Assembly: GCA_002150815.3 (NCBI GenBank)
Contig: NDFF03000143.1
Coordinates: 62,001-126,000 of the forward strand
Source: Grammothele lineata
Taxonomy: Eukaryota > Basidiomycota > Agaricomycetes > Polyporales > Polyporaceae
Length of the DNA stretch: 64,000 bases
Direction of reading: 5' to 3'
Shown here: positions 34,901 through 45,936 of the stretch, piece by piece
How the letters are laid out: every line of letters starts with the position of its first letter
How positions within the stretch are numbered: the stretch's first letter is position 1
Translations under genes and position numbers: made by a program
The notes under the pieces: generated by a model
What the model was told of the DNA's origin: nothing
Database searches by the model: none
What the model saw: only the letters and a program-made list of their open reading frames with translations

Positions 34901-36344
34901 GGCCGACTGTGGACTGGGGACTGGGGACTCGGACGGGCCCTGATAGCTTCCGAAAAGACGCGGGGGAGCAGGTTGCACGCTGCGCCACGGCCCGCGGGGG
35001 TGAGGTGGTGGAATCAGGATCAGAGCCTTGTCGTGCATGGGAAGTGCGGGGACGGTGGACGAGTGACCTCACAGACGCGTAGCTGGATATTCGCAATCGC
35101 GCGCGAGGGATGTGACGCCGGAGAAGGCGGCGGTCGGTAGGCCGCCGCTTTGATCAAGATGGTTTTCAGACAGCGTTAAGGGGTTAAGAAAATTTTGTTG
35201 GAGCATGGGGGCGACCCGATCGCGGAGGGCACCTGTGGGCGCAGGTGTTTCAGTGGAATCGAGGGGCGGCGTGCAATGAGGACTCACGGGACGCTCCGGC
35301 CGTGAAGTAACCGTAGAGGCGTCTGAGATTGAGATGTGGTTGACTTCCGGGCCCCGGCTGTCGCGATGGGCTGTCATGGACGTTCGTGAAATATGAATAC
35401 CGACAGCCGGGCGACAGGAACTGAGAGCGCGAATCCATTCGTGAGCAGCGCGTCTCGGAGGGCTGGGCGGAGCCTGAGAGCTGAGAAGGATCACGTACGG
35501 AGGCGGTGAACGTCGAGCGTCTTGTGGGAGTTGTACGCACGGACGGCTGAGCATCGAATGGCGCGACTGAAGCCACCACGTGGTGGATGGGCTGCAAGGT
35601 TTGTTGGAAGAGGGGCCGGGGTCGGGCGTGCTGACGTCGTACGGGATGGCCGGAGCGTTAGAAGCGTGCGGCGAGACGTGGAAGCTTTGACGGAAGCCAA
35701 GTGAAGTTCGATGGCCGGGGAGGGCGCATTCGGCGAGGCTGTGTAAGAGAGAGGGGTTAGGCGAGGACGGTGTGGTTGGCATAATGAAGAGAAGTCGGGC
35801 GCGGATGGCGCAGAGAAGGTTACGACATTGCTAACAGACTGTTCAATGGAGAAGCGAGAGCGACGGTGCGACAGTGGGGGAGAGGGTAAGCACGAGGCCC
35901 GATGTGGGTGCGGAAATACTCCTCGAGGCTGTCCCGGGCGGCGCTTGGGGAAAGGGACGGTGAGAGGAGGTGGGCGGAAAAGGCAGATTGACGGACAGAT
36001 GCTATCACGCACGAACAGACGATCTGCAGTCCGCCCGGGCGAGCCTCCCGAGCTTTCTCTTCCATCCTGGCTCCGGGCGGATGCGAGCGTTCGGAGGACG
36101 TGACGCCGCACGTGCCGTGACGCAAGGCTGTGCGCGCCCTCTCCCGGAGCCGCGGGCCGGGCCACGGTGGAGAGCCACTCGCGCGATGACTACTTTCGTC
36201 TCGTCCTCGTCTTCGCGCGGGTCCACCATCTCGTCATGGCTCGGGAGCGACACGGTGGGGCCAGAAAGGCCTCCTCAGCTGCCATGGTCCACCTCTGCTG
36301 CCACCTTCACTCTACCCACACCCTAGTATACGCCCAGTCTGCAG

Positions 36345-38559
36345 ATGGCTGTCGCCGCCAGCTGCGAAAGCTGCAAAGATGATGTGAGCAGTGCCCAGCA
36401 ATCTTTCTTCTGTCACACCTGTACGTCCGAGAGGCGCTAATCATCGTCCCTTCTCTTCCCCGTTTCCTCATCCAATCCATCCAATCCGGCCGGATTCCTC
36501 CACCCAGACCGCCCAACAGATCCCAAATCTCCCGGCCATCCTCGCCGTCGTCGGCGCTGTCTGCCTCGTCGCCCTCCTCGTCGCCGTTGCCGTCCCTCTC
36601 GTACGTCGGAGGGTCTTCAGCCGCGCCTCCGTCTTCCGCGGACGCAGTAGTTATCGCCCAGCACGCGCGGCCGATGTCGACGATGGCCAGTATCGCCCAT
36701 CTCCGCCGTCCTTCTTCCTCCATCAAAACTTGTTCCCCGGTCCGGACAAGAAGAAGCCCCAACTCCGTCCTTTCATACTTGACCCCCTCACTCCCATCTC
36801 TTCCTTGAACTGGTCAGCTCTCCGCACCGCCAGCCCCAGCAGCCCCACAGCCAGCGAGGACGGCTCTGACTCGGGCCTCCTCAGCTCGCTCGAGCTTGCC
36901 AGCCACGGTCCCACCCAGCCCATGGCGGACGACCCCGACGAGGCCGCCTCCGTCCCCACCGATCGCGCGACCGTCTCACACCGGTCCCGGAGCACGAGCT
37001 CTGCTGCCACCGTCAGCTCCGGCCGCCACCTCGGTGCGGCAGATTTCTCGTCATTGCCTCTTCCCCACACCAGTCCGACCCCACCGGGCCTCACCTCCAT
37101 GGACAGCATGAACAGACGCGCGGGCCCGCCCCCCTCCCGTCGTGCATCTCTCCCTATAACCCCCATATCCCCTGCCGACGGCAACCCCATCCCAGGCCTG
37201 AACCTGAACCCTAACCAAGCCCGGCGGGCCTCAGCAGCCATCGTCCCAAGCTCCGCCTCCTCGCCTTACGAGTCCCACTCGTCCCGCCCTCCCCGCCCCC
37301 TCCCCGTCCCCCCGACAACACCCTCGACGTCCATGATGGCCACCGCCTCCACACACGCGCCCGGGGTGTACAACCCCCTCAGCCCCGTGAGCCCCCTTGC
37401 GCGCAACGTATCCGCCCCAGGTCCCAGCACCAGCTACAGCCTCGCGCGCCCGCGCACGCCGAACGCCGGACAACCACACCCACACATGGCGCGCATGGCG
37501 CCCGTCCCCGAGGACGGCGACGAGCTCGCGGAGACGCGCTCGCTCCAGCTGCCCTCCCCGCCCGCGTCGCCCGACGCCCAGGCCGCGCGCCGCCGCCCCA
37601 GCCTCAGCGCCGGGCGGCAGAGCGCGCCCGTGGCACTGCCCCACGGACACCGCCCGCGCGCGGCGACGGGCCCGAGTACCCCGCTCCCGCTTACGGCGGC
37701 GTTCCAGACGAGCGTGCTGAGGTCGGGCGCGGGGGTGGGGGAGACGACGGCGAGCGCGGGGCAGCATCATAGGAGGTTCCCGTCGTTGTCGGTCTCGAGG
37801 GCTGTTTCGCCCGGGCGCGAGCGCGAGCATGGTGAGGGGGAGCGCTCGAGGCCGACTTCGGTGCGCGCGCACACAGGGGAGGACGCGATGGCGCGTCCGA
37901 CGGAGGCGTTCCGGAGGATGAGCACGACGGATATTCGACAACGGCACCCGTACTCGGCCGCGAGGGCGGACGAGGTGGGGGTGCGCGTGCCCGCTGAGGT
38001 GCGGGAGCCCGGGACGTCAAGTTCGTCGTCGTCGAGGCGGCACGCGACTGTTTACTCCCCGCCCCCAAGTGCACCCCCGTCCGCGTTCCAGTACCCCGCG
38101 CACCAACTTGCACACCCGATCTCGGCGCCCAGCCCGGGCGCGTCCCCAACCCCGAACCCGCTCGCCCCCTCGGCGTACGCGTCCCCGGTCAGCCCGACGC
38201 CATCATCCGTCCAAAGCCCAAACCTCACCCCGCGCCTGAGCGTCCACACGGGCGGCAGCCCCGGTGGCGGGAGTGGTGGAGGCGGCAGCGGCAGCGGCTC
38301 ACGCTCGTCAGGCCCATCAGCGGTGAACTGGAAGTCGCTCGCGAGCGGCTCGCGAATGAGCGGGGGCACGTTCGGCGGACCGTCGTCCTACGCGGGCTCG
38401 AGCGGGAACAGGAGCCGCTCGGGGAGCGTGCGGAGCGTTGGCGGGGTGAGCGCGAGGATGTTGCCGCCGATTGACGCTGTGACGCCGCTCACGATGAGTT
38501 GGGCGGGGAGCTCGGCGGAGGAGGAGGGCGAGGAGGGGGCGGGGAAGGGGTACCAATGA
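36345..38559 (+). CDS. Ser/Pro-rich single-pass membrane protein
   Basis: About 700 residues. A single strong transmembrane helix near the N-terminus (LPAILAVVGAVCLVALLVAV) is followed by an Arg-rich stop-transfer segment (PLVRRRVFSR). The rest is a long disordered tail rich in Ser, Pro, Arg and Gly, with many proline-directed sites (LSPVSPLARN, SPLPLTAA-type) and a Gly/Ser run (GGSPGGGSGGGGSGSGSRSS). The start is uncertain. The main frame opens at 36391 (MPSNLSSVTPV), but a short exon at 36345-36383 (MAVAASCESCKDD) with a good GTGAGC donor can join in phase to CAG acceptors at 36507 or 36519; I extend the feature to cover both. Topology with a long cytosolic tail resembles fungal cell-wall or polarity membrane proteins such as Skg6-type, but no family is certain. 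Confidence 0.7.
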
Positions 38560-39071
38560 ACGAACCCCACGGATGGGTTGGTGGATTGGATGATGTTCCT
38601 GCTTATTTATTTGCCGGGAGACGAGGAGACGACGTTGGAGAGGAGGCGCGGCCGGGAGCTGCGAGGAGTTGGGTCTTGTACGCGTCGATGACCTATAGTG
38701 TAGGCTGTGCGACTCGCTGTAGCGGTATTGGAACACGATGTCTGATGTCTGTTGTAGTTTACGTTTGGACACGAGCATGTATGTCTACACATCACTACGC
38801 CGTATGTACGATTTTTATGCCGATGATAATCGCGATGGTGGGCGGGCTGATTTGTTGTGGAGAGACCGAGTTGTGGCAACCGTTTTGGGTCGGCGTTGAG
38901 TATGACGGGACGGGAGAAGGGCGCTCGCTTCGGACTTGCCAATCATCCACCAGCTTCCTCTATTTCCGCACAAACAACTCTGCCACCAGCGTACATCGCA
39001 ACCGCACTATGCCGTTCATACGTACAAGACTTCCACGTGTCCACACTAGTCCCAGGATTCCTCCATAACCC
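38560..39071. other. Intergenic, convergent 3' flanks
   Basis: 512 bp between the membrane protein (+) and the cupin (-). It becomes A/T-richer than the flanking coding sequence from about 38690. Nothing else recognised. Confidence 0.55.
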
Positions 39072-39836
39072 TCACGCCGTCACCGCGGGGCCACCGTCGC
39101 CGTACAGCGGGTCGCGCTCGAACCAGGCCAGGTGCTTGATGTTTGCAACATGCTCCTCTTCTCCCGGCTTCCCATAACACATGTCCCAATGCTCCGACCC
39201 CTCCATGTAGCTCCCCACCATCTCGAACCCGCCCCCCTCCAAATCCTCAACGAGCCGGTGCGACACCCCGCCAGGGATGAGCACCGCGTCGCCCGCAGAA
39301 ACCTCGACGACGACCGCGCCCGCGCACCCCTCCCCGCCAAAGTTGAGCCGGGCGCGGCCGCGGTGGACGACGACGAACTCGTGCGCGGTCGTGTGGAAGT
39401 GGTCGTCCGGGTACATCGGCCAGCGCCACATGGGCCGGCAGACCCCTACGGCGTTCAGGTGCGCCTCGATCGCGTCCGCGCTGGGCGGGGAGGGCGTCGC
39501 GAAGGGCTGGCGGTAGAGGAGGAGGGGCTTTTGTTGGATGGAGGTGTTGGGGATGAGCACGTGCGCGGGGATTTGGTGCAGGGAGACCTGGAGGGAGGGG
39601 AGAGGGACGAGCGGGAGGAGGGCTTTGGCTCGCGGTCGGGTGTTGCCGGTTCCGGAGGAGGGCATGGCGACGCGTACGGTGTGGGGGTGGCGTTCGGGGT
39701 CGGGTATACGAAGCGGAGGCGGGTATGAGTGGGGACTGGTATAGGGGTATGCCCAGAAAGACTTTTGGTGCGTACGGGAAGCCGGGGTATTGCGAGGAGG
39801 TGGTGAAGGGTCAGTTGGTTGGTCTATGTCCGACAT
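39072..39836 (-). CDS. Cupin-domain protein, YjlB-like
   Basis: Single-exon protein of up to 254 residues with one cupin barrel. The first cupin motif is clear: HFHTTAHEFVVVHRGRARLN, followed by the second, GDAVLIPGGVSHRLVED. Metal-ligand candidates are His, His and Glu of the first motif and the His of SHRL. Downstream segments (FEMVGSYMEGSEHWDMCYGK, ANIKHLAWFERDPLYG) match the YjlB-type cupins found in bacteria and fungi. The first 56 residues are Pro-rich and lack similarity to anything I know, so the true start may be Met57 (MPSSGTGNTRPRAKALL). The biochemical activity of this family is not established. Confidence 0.85.
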   Translation of the reverse strand: MSDIDQPTDPSPPPRNTPASRTHQKSFWAYPYTSPHSYPPPLRIPDPERHPHTVRVAMPSSGTGNTRPRAKALLPLVPLPSLQVSLHQIPAHVLIPNTSIQQKPLLLYRQPFATPSPPSADAIEAHLNAVGVCRPMWRWPMYPDDHFHTTAHEFVVVHRGRARLNFGGEGCAGAVVVEVSAGDAVLIPGGVSHRLVEDLEGGGFEMVGSYMEGSEHWDMCYGKPGEEEHVANIKHLAWFERDPLYGDGGPAVTA

Positions 39837-42263
39837 GAGCTGGACTTAAGTACCTGCACAGGCGCGGACGGAGAGACGGAGAAGGGCCCAGTGTCAAGCC
39901 TCGCTTGGCCTTGCCTTCTTCCGCTGCTGTAAGTAATCTATCCCTCGATGGCAATCACGGATTCTACTCAGAGCTGCTGACGTCGACTCTCGTTCAGAAA
40001 ATCCCTCTTCATCTGTTGCCTTCTGCCCGCAGGCTGGGAGCCTAGAATTGACTTCCCCGCACACGTGTCGAGAAAACAAAGCTCCGCGCAGCGTCCTCGT
40101 GTGTCCGCCCTCGCGGAGCAGCAGCTTCCCCCGCCCACCCACCCTACTACGCGAGGCATTTAGGCGACGTCTCCCTCCACGAGTCCAATCGAGATCATAG
40201 CAAACTAAAAGAGACGCCTGTCCTCTGGAGCACCCCGATTAGCGAGTTGGCACCAATTAGCACTCACGGTGGTTCAGAGGCTAATCGTTCAAGGAGCTTC
40301 AAAAGTCGCCAAGCGCGACCGAGAATTGGCTCTTGTGCCTTTTTGTCCATGGCCAGCGACGGCGGCGGATCACGGTATGCGTGATAAGAGGAGGCGTGGC
40401 CGACGACTCGTGGATAGATCGGCTCGAGAACAAGGTGGAATGCAGGGGCGTCGACGCTAGGGAAACAGTCGCAGAAAGTACGTACGCTGGCTTCTCCGCC
40501 AATGGGTTTTCGATCGCTCATTTTATATCCGCACACAGGCGAATGCACTTCGAGTGAAGGAACGCGTTCTCAAGAGCACACCCGTGTGGAGAGGTCGCGG
40601 GAAGGAATCACGGTGAGCTTCAGCCATAACGAGTTAGATCGCTTTATGTTGATGGATTATCGTTCTAGATTGAATGAAAGGTGCAAACGCCCCTGGTTTC
40701 TTCAACTACACGCCGTGAGACCAAATTCGTCTGCGCGCCCTATGCAGACGCAGAACACACAACGCTCTACGCCCCACACGAAGAAGATGCATGGAGCTCG
40801 GGGCGACCAACGTGGCCGCCCTAGAACTTTGCCGGTACCCCTGGAGCCCGGGGATCAACACGGTGCAAGCTTGTTCCACGAGTCCTTTGTCAGTACCTGC
40901 CGACTCCCGCGAAGCTGATCAAAACGCATACACGCACTTTCCCGCTCTGATCGCTATAGATCGCTACGGCATCACGATTGGGCCCAATGGTGTTCAGTCG
41001 AGTCGTTGGTCTAGCCTTGGGATGATCCTCTCCGCGCCGGAACTAGGTATAGGGTAGGGCACGTTGTGGTTGATTGTGCAGGATCGGTTGGTCCGAGACT
41101 CTGGTCGAGGTCATGTACGACGGCGACAGCGTGGACGCTTCGACAGTCAAGCTGCCAGGCAAGCTCGCGGCGGAACGGAATGCATCGTGCCACTGGTACG
41201 ATTACAACGCCTGTTATATGCATGTTGTATGAATGGTACGTCAATCCATCCACACGACACAGCTCCGGTGTTCATTCGGGCGTGGGGGTTACCTGACTCA
41301 GGCCGGTCTTGCTTCTTGCAGCGTGTACGCGTCGCGGCGTCCTACAGCCTGTCTCGTGGGGTCCCGCGAGTCGCCGGGCCCGACGCTCTTCAAGGTTCAA
41401 GAACAGACGTGCGGCTGCGGGTGGCTCGACGGGGCGAGGCACCAGTGTACGTACTTGACGTGACTTGCGATGTCCACCCTATCTCATCCGCTGTATTGGC
41501 ACCCCTATTCGTCTGACGGCATATTAGCTTCTAGAAGGGCCACTTGCAGCCACGCTGTCCGACGCAGCACGGGGTTTATAGCTTTCAGCACCGAGAAAGG
41601 CTTTCGACGTCGTACCCGGGATCCGTATTCCGCTGACTTCGCCGTTACGACGACGTACCAATGACGCAGAGCATCCACGTACCACGTGAGAAGATGCTAG
41701 CTCGAAGTATTGGACATCCGACGTGAATATCGCCACTCGGAACGACACGGCTCTGTGGGATGTCTGCCGTCGGCACATCTTCCTCCCGTAACCACCCGAA
41801 GCGGCGGGAGTGGGGTTGCAACGTAATTCGCCAAGCCTCAGACAGCATGCTGTGTAAAGGTACGCTGCGACCTGTCCTTCCTCGGCCGTGTGGGCCATGC
41901 TATGCTGATCATGCCACTCGTGCATGTGGAGTGTCGTTACTCTCGTCCTCTTACTCGTCCTCAAACTCATCATCAGCCAACTCGCGGCCACATGCGGTAC
42001 ATGTTCGACACCGCAATTAATGCTTTCAACAGTACGACGTGCCAAGCCCACCTGATACCTGCGTTCGATTGGCATATCCCGAACGTCGCAACGAGGCCGA
42101 TGTTGCTCGACATGCTTCGCGCATTCGGCGGAGATATGCTAGTATTTAGTACGTGTCCCTTAGTCTGCGCTGTTCGCAGAAGAGTCTCAGACAGGGTTTG
42201 TTAACATGGTCGATTGATAGGTGCCTCTACTCACGTTGAATCTCGGCGACCTCACCTACGTCT

Positions 42264-42332
42264 GGGGCGGACTTGTATGAGTTTTTCGCTAGAATGACGG
42301 GTTCTAGCCAAAAACTGATACAAGTCCACCCC
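42264..42332. repeat. Near-perfect 31-bp inverted repeat with 7-nt loop
   Basis: Left arm 42264-42294 and right arm 42302-42332 are complementary at 28 of 31 positions, with the loop TGACGGG between them. Transcribed in either direction it would form one long stem. It may be a MITE remnant, a small-RNA precursor or a chance product of a replication error. No similar sequence was noticed elsewhere in the window. Confidence 0.8.
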
Positions 42333-42980
42333 TTGGCGTTCATACCTCGTGCGCTGCGACCCGAGACCCTACTTCCTGCCTAACACCATCGATGGTGGGG
42401 TGCCCGATATTTGCCGATGTGACCGAAAGGGGATTACGCCCTCGAAATACGCATTCAGGAAACCCCCTTCAAATTCGGCGCCTAAGGCTGCGGGCGCGTT
42501 CCTAAACTTTGAAGTTCTCCATTCCGAATACGGGCGCAAACACCCTTGTCCGCCGGCGAGTAAACGCTTCAACACCACGTCATTCCGAATGCAACGAGTC
42601 ACTTTTCACGCCCCCGTGGACTTGCCCTTAATCTCCAGGATCCCGTCGAGTTCCGGCGGCAGTCACGTTGAATGACGAATTCCGAATGTCCACTGTGGCG
42701 ATGTCGTTCGTGGGCGCACCAGTCGACCAGTCTTCCGTCCGTAGAGCGGATGGAGCGCAAAAATAAGGCTGCGCCGCGCGGTCGACGGTCCTTCTGGCGG
42801 CCAATAATAGGCCTGAGGCTCGGCGGCGGGCGCTGGTTCGTTCCGAGTGAAGGCGGCAGCTCGGGCGGCAGGTGGTTTACCTGCGGAACAAGTCGTAGGT
42901 GTCCTCTTGAGTGGCCGGCGGGCGAGGAGTGTACTGACTTTGTGCGCCCAGCAATTTTTTTCGTGAGCGTCGCTGGAGAG

Positions 42981-42988
42981 TATAAAGG
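42981..42988 (+). promoter_or_regulatory. TATA box of the bicupin gene
   Basis: TATAAAGG lies 101 bp upstream of the ATG at 43082. Sequence and spacing are good for a fungal TATA-dependent promoter. Confidence 0.7.
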
Positions 42989-43081
42989 ACGGCACAGAGG
43001 GAGAGAAGAGGACAGCAGCAGCTCAGCTAGCTCTCTTACATCGTCTCAACTCTACCTTTGTATCTCTCAGCCGATACAGAC

Positions 43082-45133
43082 ATGTCGAAGCTCCTCGCCT
43101 CCGTCCTCTGTGCCGTACTCTACGGCTCGCTCGTCAACTCCATCCCGCTCAGCGACAGTCCCACCTCGTCGGTCGACACCCCCAGCTCGACAATGACTTC
43201 CACCGCCAGCCTTACGTCAATGTCCGCCGCCGACTCGACCTCTCAAACAGCGACGAGCGGCAGCACCGCGGCGAGCCCGAGCCCCACGGTGCCGTACGCG
43301 AGCGACGACCCGAACTACTGGCTCTGGAACGAGACGACGACGGAGGACCCGGAGCCCATCCGCGGCAAGCTCGGCGCGAGCATCTTGGGCCCGCAGAACA
43401 TCCCGATCGACAAGCAGAACCCGGACATACTGGCGCCGCCGACTACGGACGCGGGCGATGTGTGAGTGGCTCGAGGTCTGGGCGATAGTACATAAGATAG
43501 GGTGCTCACGGGCGTGATGGTTGGCAGCGGGAGCGCGAAGTGGCCTTTCAGCCTGAGCACGACGCAGCTCTATACCGGCGGGTGGTTGAGGCAGCAGAGT
43601 GGTATGTTCGTCCAATCGGCACGGTGTTGTATGGCTCATTGACGATATTCTTCACGTAAGTGGAGCAAATGCCTCTTTCTACTGGTTCGTGATTTCCACC
43701 CACACACACGACGATCGTCCTGAGCAGCTGTCTAGCAATGACGGGCGTTGATTTCCGCCTCGCCGCTGGTGCCATTCGGGAGCTGCACTGGCACGACGTC
43801 GCTGAGGTGAACGTCTTGCTTCTGGTTCTCTGTTTTCTCATGTTCAACAAATACTTTCCTGCGCGATAGTGGGCCTACGTGATTAGTGTACGTATTAATC
43901 ACTCTGTCAGAAGATTTTAGCACGTGGTCGCCGACGTCCAGACGTAACACAGGGCTCCACTCAGATTACCGCTGTTGACCAGTACGGCCGAAACTACGTC
44001 TCCACTGTCAAGCAGGGAGACGTGTGGTACTTCCCTCCGGGTGTGCCCCATTCGCTGCAGGCTACTGCGGACAACCCGGAAGGCTCCGAGTTCCTCCTAG
44101 TATGTCTTCGTCTTCACAAACATTACACAGAATTGAACTGATATTGGACATAGATTTTCCCCACTGGGGATTTTGGTCTCAAAAACACTTTCTTGGTGAG
44201 CGGCTTCTCCCATTTCATGAGCGGCAAATTTAAGCCATCTCCTTTGCACAGCTGTCGGAGTGGATGGCGCATACGCCGAAGGAAGTCATCGCAAAGAACT
44301 TCCAGAGCAACATCTCGGACTGGGACAAGATCCCGGGAGAAAAGCTGTACATCTTCCCCGGAAGTAAGCCCCCGCTCTTCGTGTGGTGCCTGCTGGGCGT
44401 AAAGTGCTAATTCCCGCTCGTAGCGCCGCTCCCTGACGATCAGCAGCCGCCGAAGAGCCCGTACGGGATGGTTCCGGAGGCGTTCTCGTTTGACTTTTCG
44501 AACTACCCTGCGACGCAGTACTCGGGCGGGACCGCGAAGATCGTGGATTCGACTGTGTTCAACGTTTCCGTTGAAATCGCGGCTGCGGAGGTGACGGTCA
44601 TGCCAGGCGCCATGCGCGAGCTACATTGGCACCCGAGCGCGGACGAGTGGGGACTGTTCCTGTGAGTTCGTCCCTGCCTGCCTCTGCACTATCGGCGGGG
44701 CCGAGCCCCGTCGGGGAGCTAAAGCCGACGGTACCTGCTAACCCCTGTGATACCCAGCGAGGGCACCGCGCGCGTCACGCTATACGCCGCCGACGGCAAC
44801 GCGCAGACGTTCGACTACCAGGCGGGCGACATCGCGTACATCCCAACCGCTTGGGGTGAGCGTTCCGTTCGGACATTTTATTGTTCGGGATACTGACAGT
44901 GACGCGGGTAATGCAACGCGTATGGGGATGAAGGGCATTATATCGAGAACACGGGCAACACGACGCTCAAGTTCCTCGAGATCTTCAACGCGCCCAAGTT
45001 CGAGGACGTGGCGCTCGCGCAGTGGCTCGCGCTCACGCCGCCTGCGCTTGTGAAGCAGCAGCTGCAAGTTTCCGACGCCACGATCGCTAGCTTCAACAAG
45101 ACGAAGCAGGTTGTCGTTGGACCGAAAGCTTGA
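43082..45133 (+). CDS. Secreted bicupin, oxalate decarboxylase family
   Basis: 467-residue enzyme in 11 exons (43082-43461, 43528-43601, 43661-43684, 43736-43806, 43870-43887, 43953-44099, 44154-44195, 44252-44363, 44424-44661, 44758-44855, 44934-45133), all phases consistent. A signal peptide ([17 protein letters not shown]) is followed by a Ser/Thr-rich linker to about residue 72. Cupin 1 has [14 protein letters not shown] (His177, His179, Glu183) and PPGVPHSLQ; cupin 2 has [13 protein letters not shown] and a distal GHY. So both manganese sites keep three His and one Glu. The family converts oxalate to formate and CO2 in wood-rot fungi. The flexible lid that reads SENST in Bacillus OxdC and carries the catalytic Glu reads GLKNT here (about 246-250), so decarboxylase activity is doubtful. 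Two internal exons are 18 and 24 nt. Confidence 0.92.
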
Positions 45134-45936
45134 TTGTCGGGTCGGTCAAGTGCGGTGGAATCGGGGGCGCTGCCAAATTACGGGAGAAATAGACTTCTGT
45201 AGGACGGAAGAATTAGAACTTGAAGTCGGAGGATGGCTTGGTGACGGCAACTATTACGCCCGCGCTGACCTTCGTAGGAGGTCAGATGAATGTTTTACGA
45301 CGATCAATAATGTCATGGTGTACATAGGCTGGTAGCCCCGCTCCGGAGACGCTCGTTTCAAAGACAGCGTTTGATGTTTTGACGACTTGCACGAGGCTTA
45401 GCGCGCATCAATTTGACCATGCCCATTTGCGGTTGACAGCTTCGCTACGCCCGCCGCTCTGGCAGTCCGCTCACTTACTTAACTCGCCCTCCGTCAGGCT
45501 TCGATCGAGCTTGCGGTGGGGCATTACGACAGTTGATTGGAATGATTGAGCCCAGAGCTAGCAAGCAAGCGTCTGCCATCGTACGCAAATTCCGCTCTCA
45601 CCATGGCCAGGTCGGTATCAAAGTCACTCCCCGTCGAGCATCATATCTAGATCACGGACACAAGACCTCATACAGGTACGCGCCAATTACGGTAAGTGCT
45701 AAGCACTAGGGTCCGGGTGAATCGCGATCCTCGACTGGGCGACAGCTCGCAACAGCGTGAAGAGATAAATACTATCATTCTGCGGAGGCTCGGTAGCTGT
45801 GGTCCGAATACGTATGCGCAAGCTTCCGGGCGTATATATATCCGAAAGCTACGACGTCCACCCGTGAACTCTCTGGGCGGAGTGTTTTCTCCCCACGTCC
45901 CCGTCGTTCACCGGCACCCCTCGACTTCAAGGCACG
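45134..45936. other. Intergenic (0.8 kb)
   Basis: Contains the 3' flank of the bicupin and the promoter of the next F-box gene, with a TATA sequence at 45833. No further gene or repeat seen. Confidence 0.55.
45833..45840 (+). promoter_or_regulatory. TATA box of the F-box gene
   Basis: TATATATA 97 bp upstream of the ATG at 45937. Confidence 0.5.

Larger units (their letters stand above)
31657..36344. other. Gene-poor tract (4.7 kb) with motif cluster and simple repeat
   Basis: No gene with a domain or coherent splicing was found. The tract holds a cluster of TGGCAACT octamers (32465-33199) and a (GACT)5 run (34881-34900). From 34450 to 36165 the minus strand has three overlapping long frames rich in Ser, Pro and Arg that look like compositional artefacts. 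Part of it must contain the promoters of the GH18 gene (-) and of the membrane protein (+). Confidence 0.5.
39837..43081. other. Gene-poor tract (3.2 kb) between two divergent cupin genes
   Basis: No gene could be assembled. A long imperfect hairpin occurs at 42264-42332 (listed separately). Between about 42390 and 42680 the short word ATTCCGAAT recurs three times. The last 100 bp hold the TATA box of the bicupin gene. Confidence 0.5.

Noticed and set aside
34452..36165. Three overlapping long minus-strand frames (214, 237 and 224 codons)
   Set aside because: They are in different frames, rich in Ser/Pro/Arg, have no domain and no plausible splice joins. GC-rich DNA yields such frames by chance.
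42880..42910. Resemblance to the 3' end of 18S rRNA (TACCTGCGG, GTAGGTG words)
   Set aside because: Only short words match, their order is wrong and no flanking rRNA structure exists.
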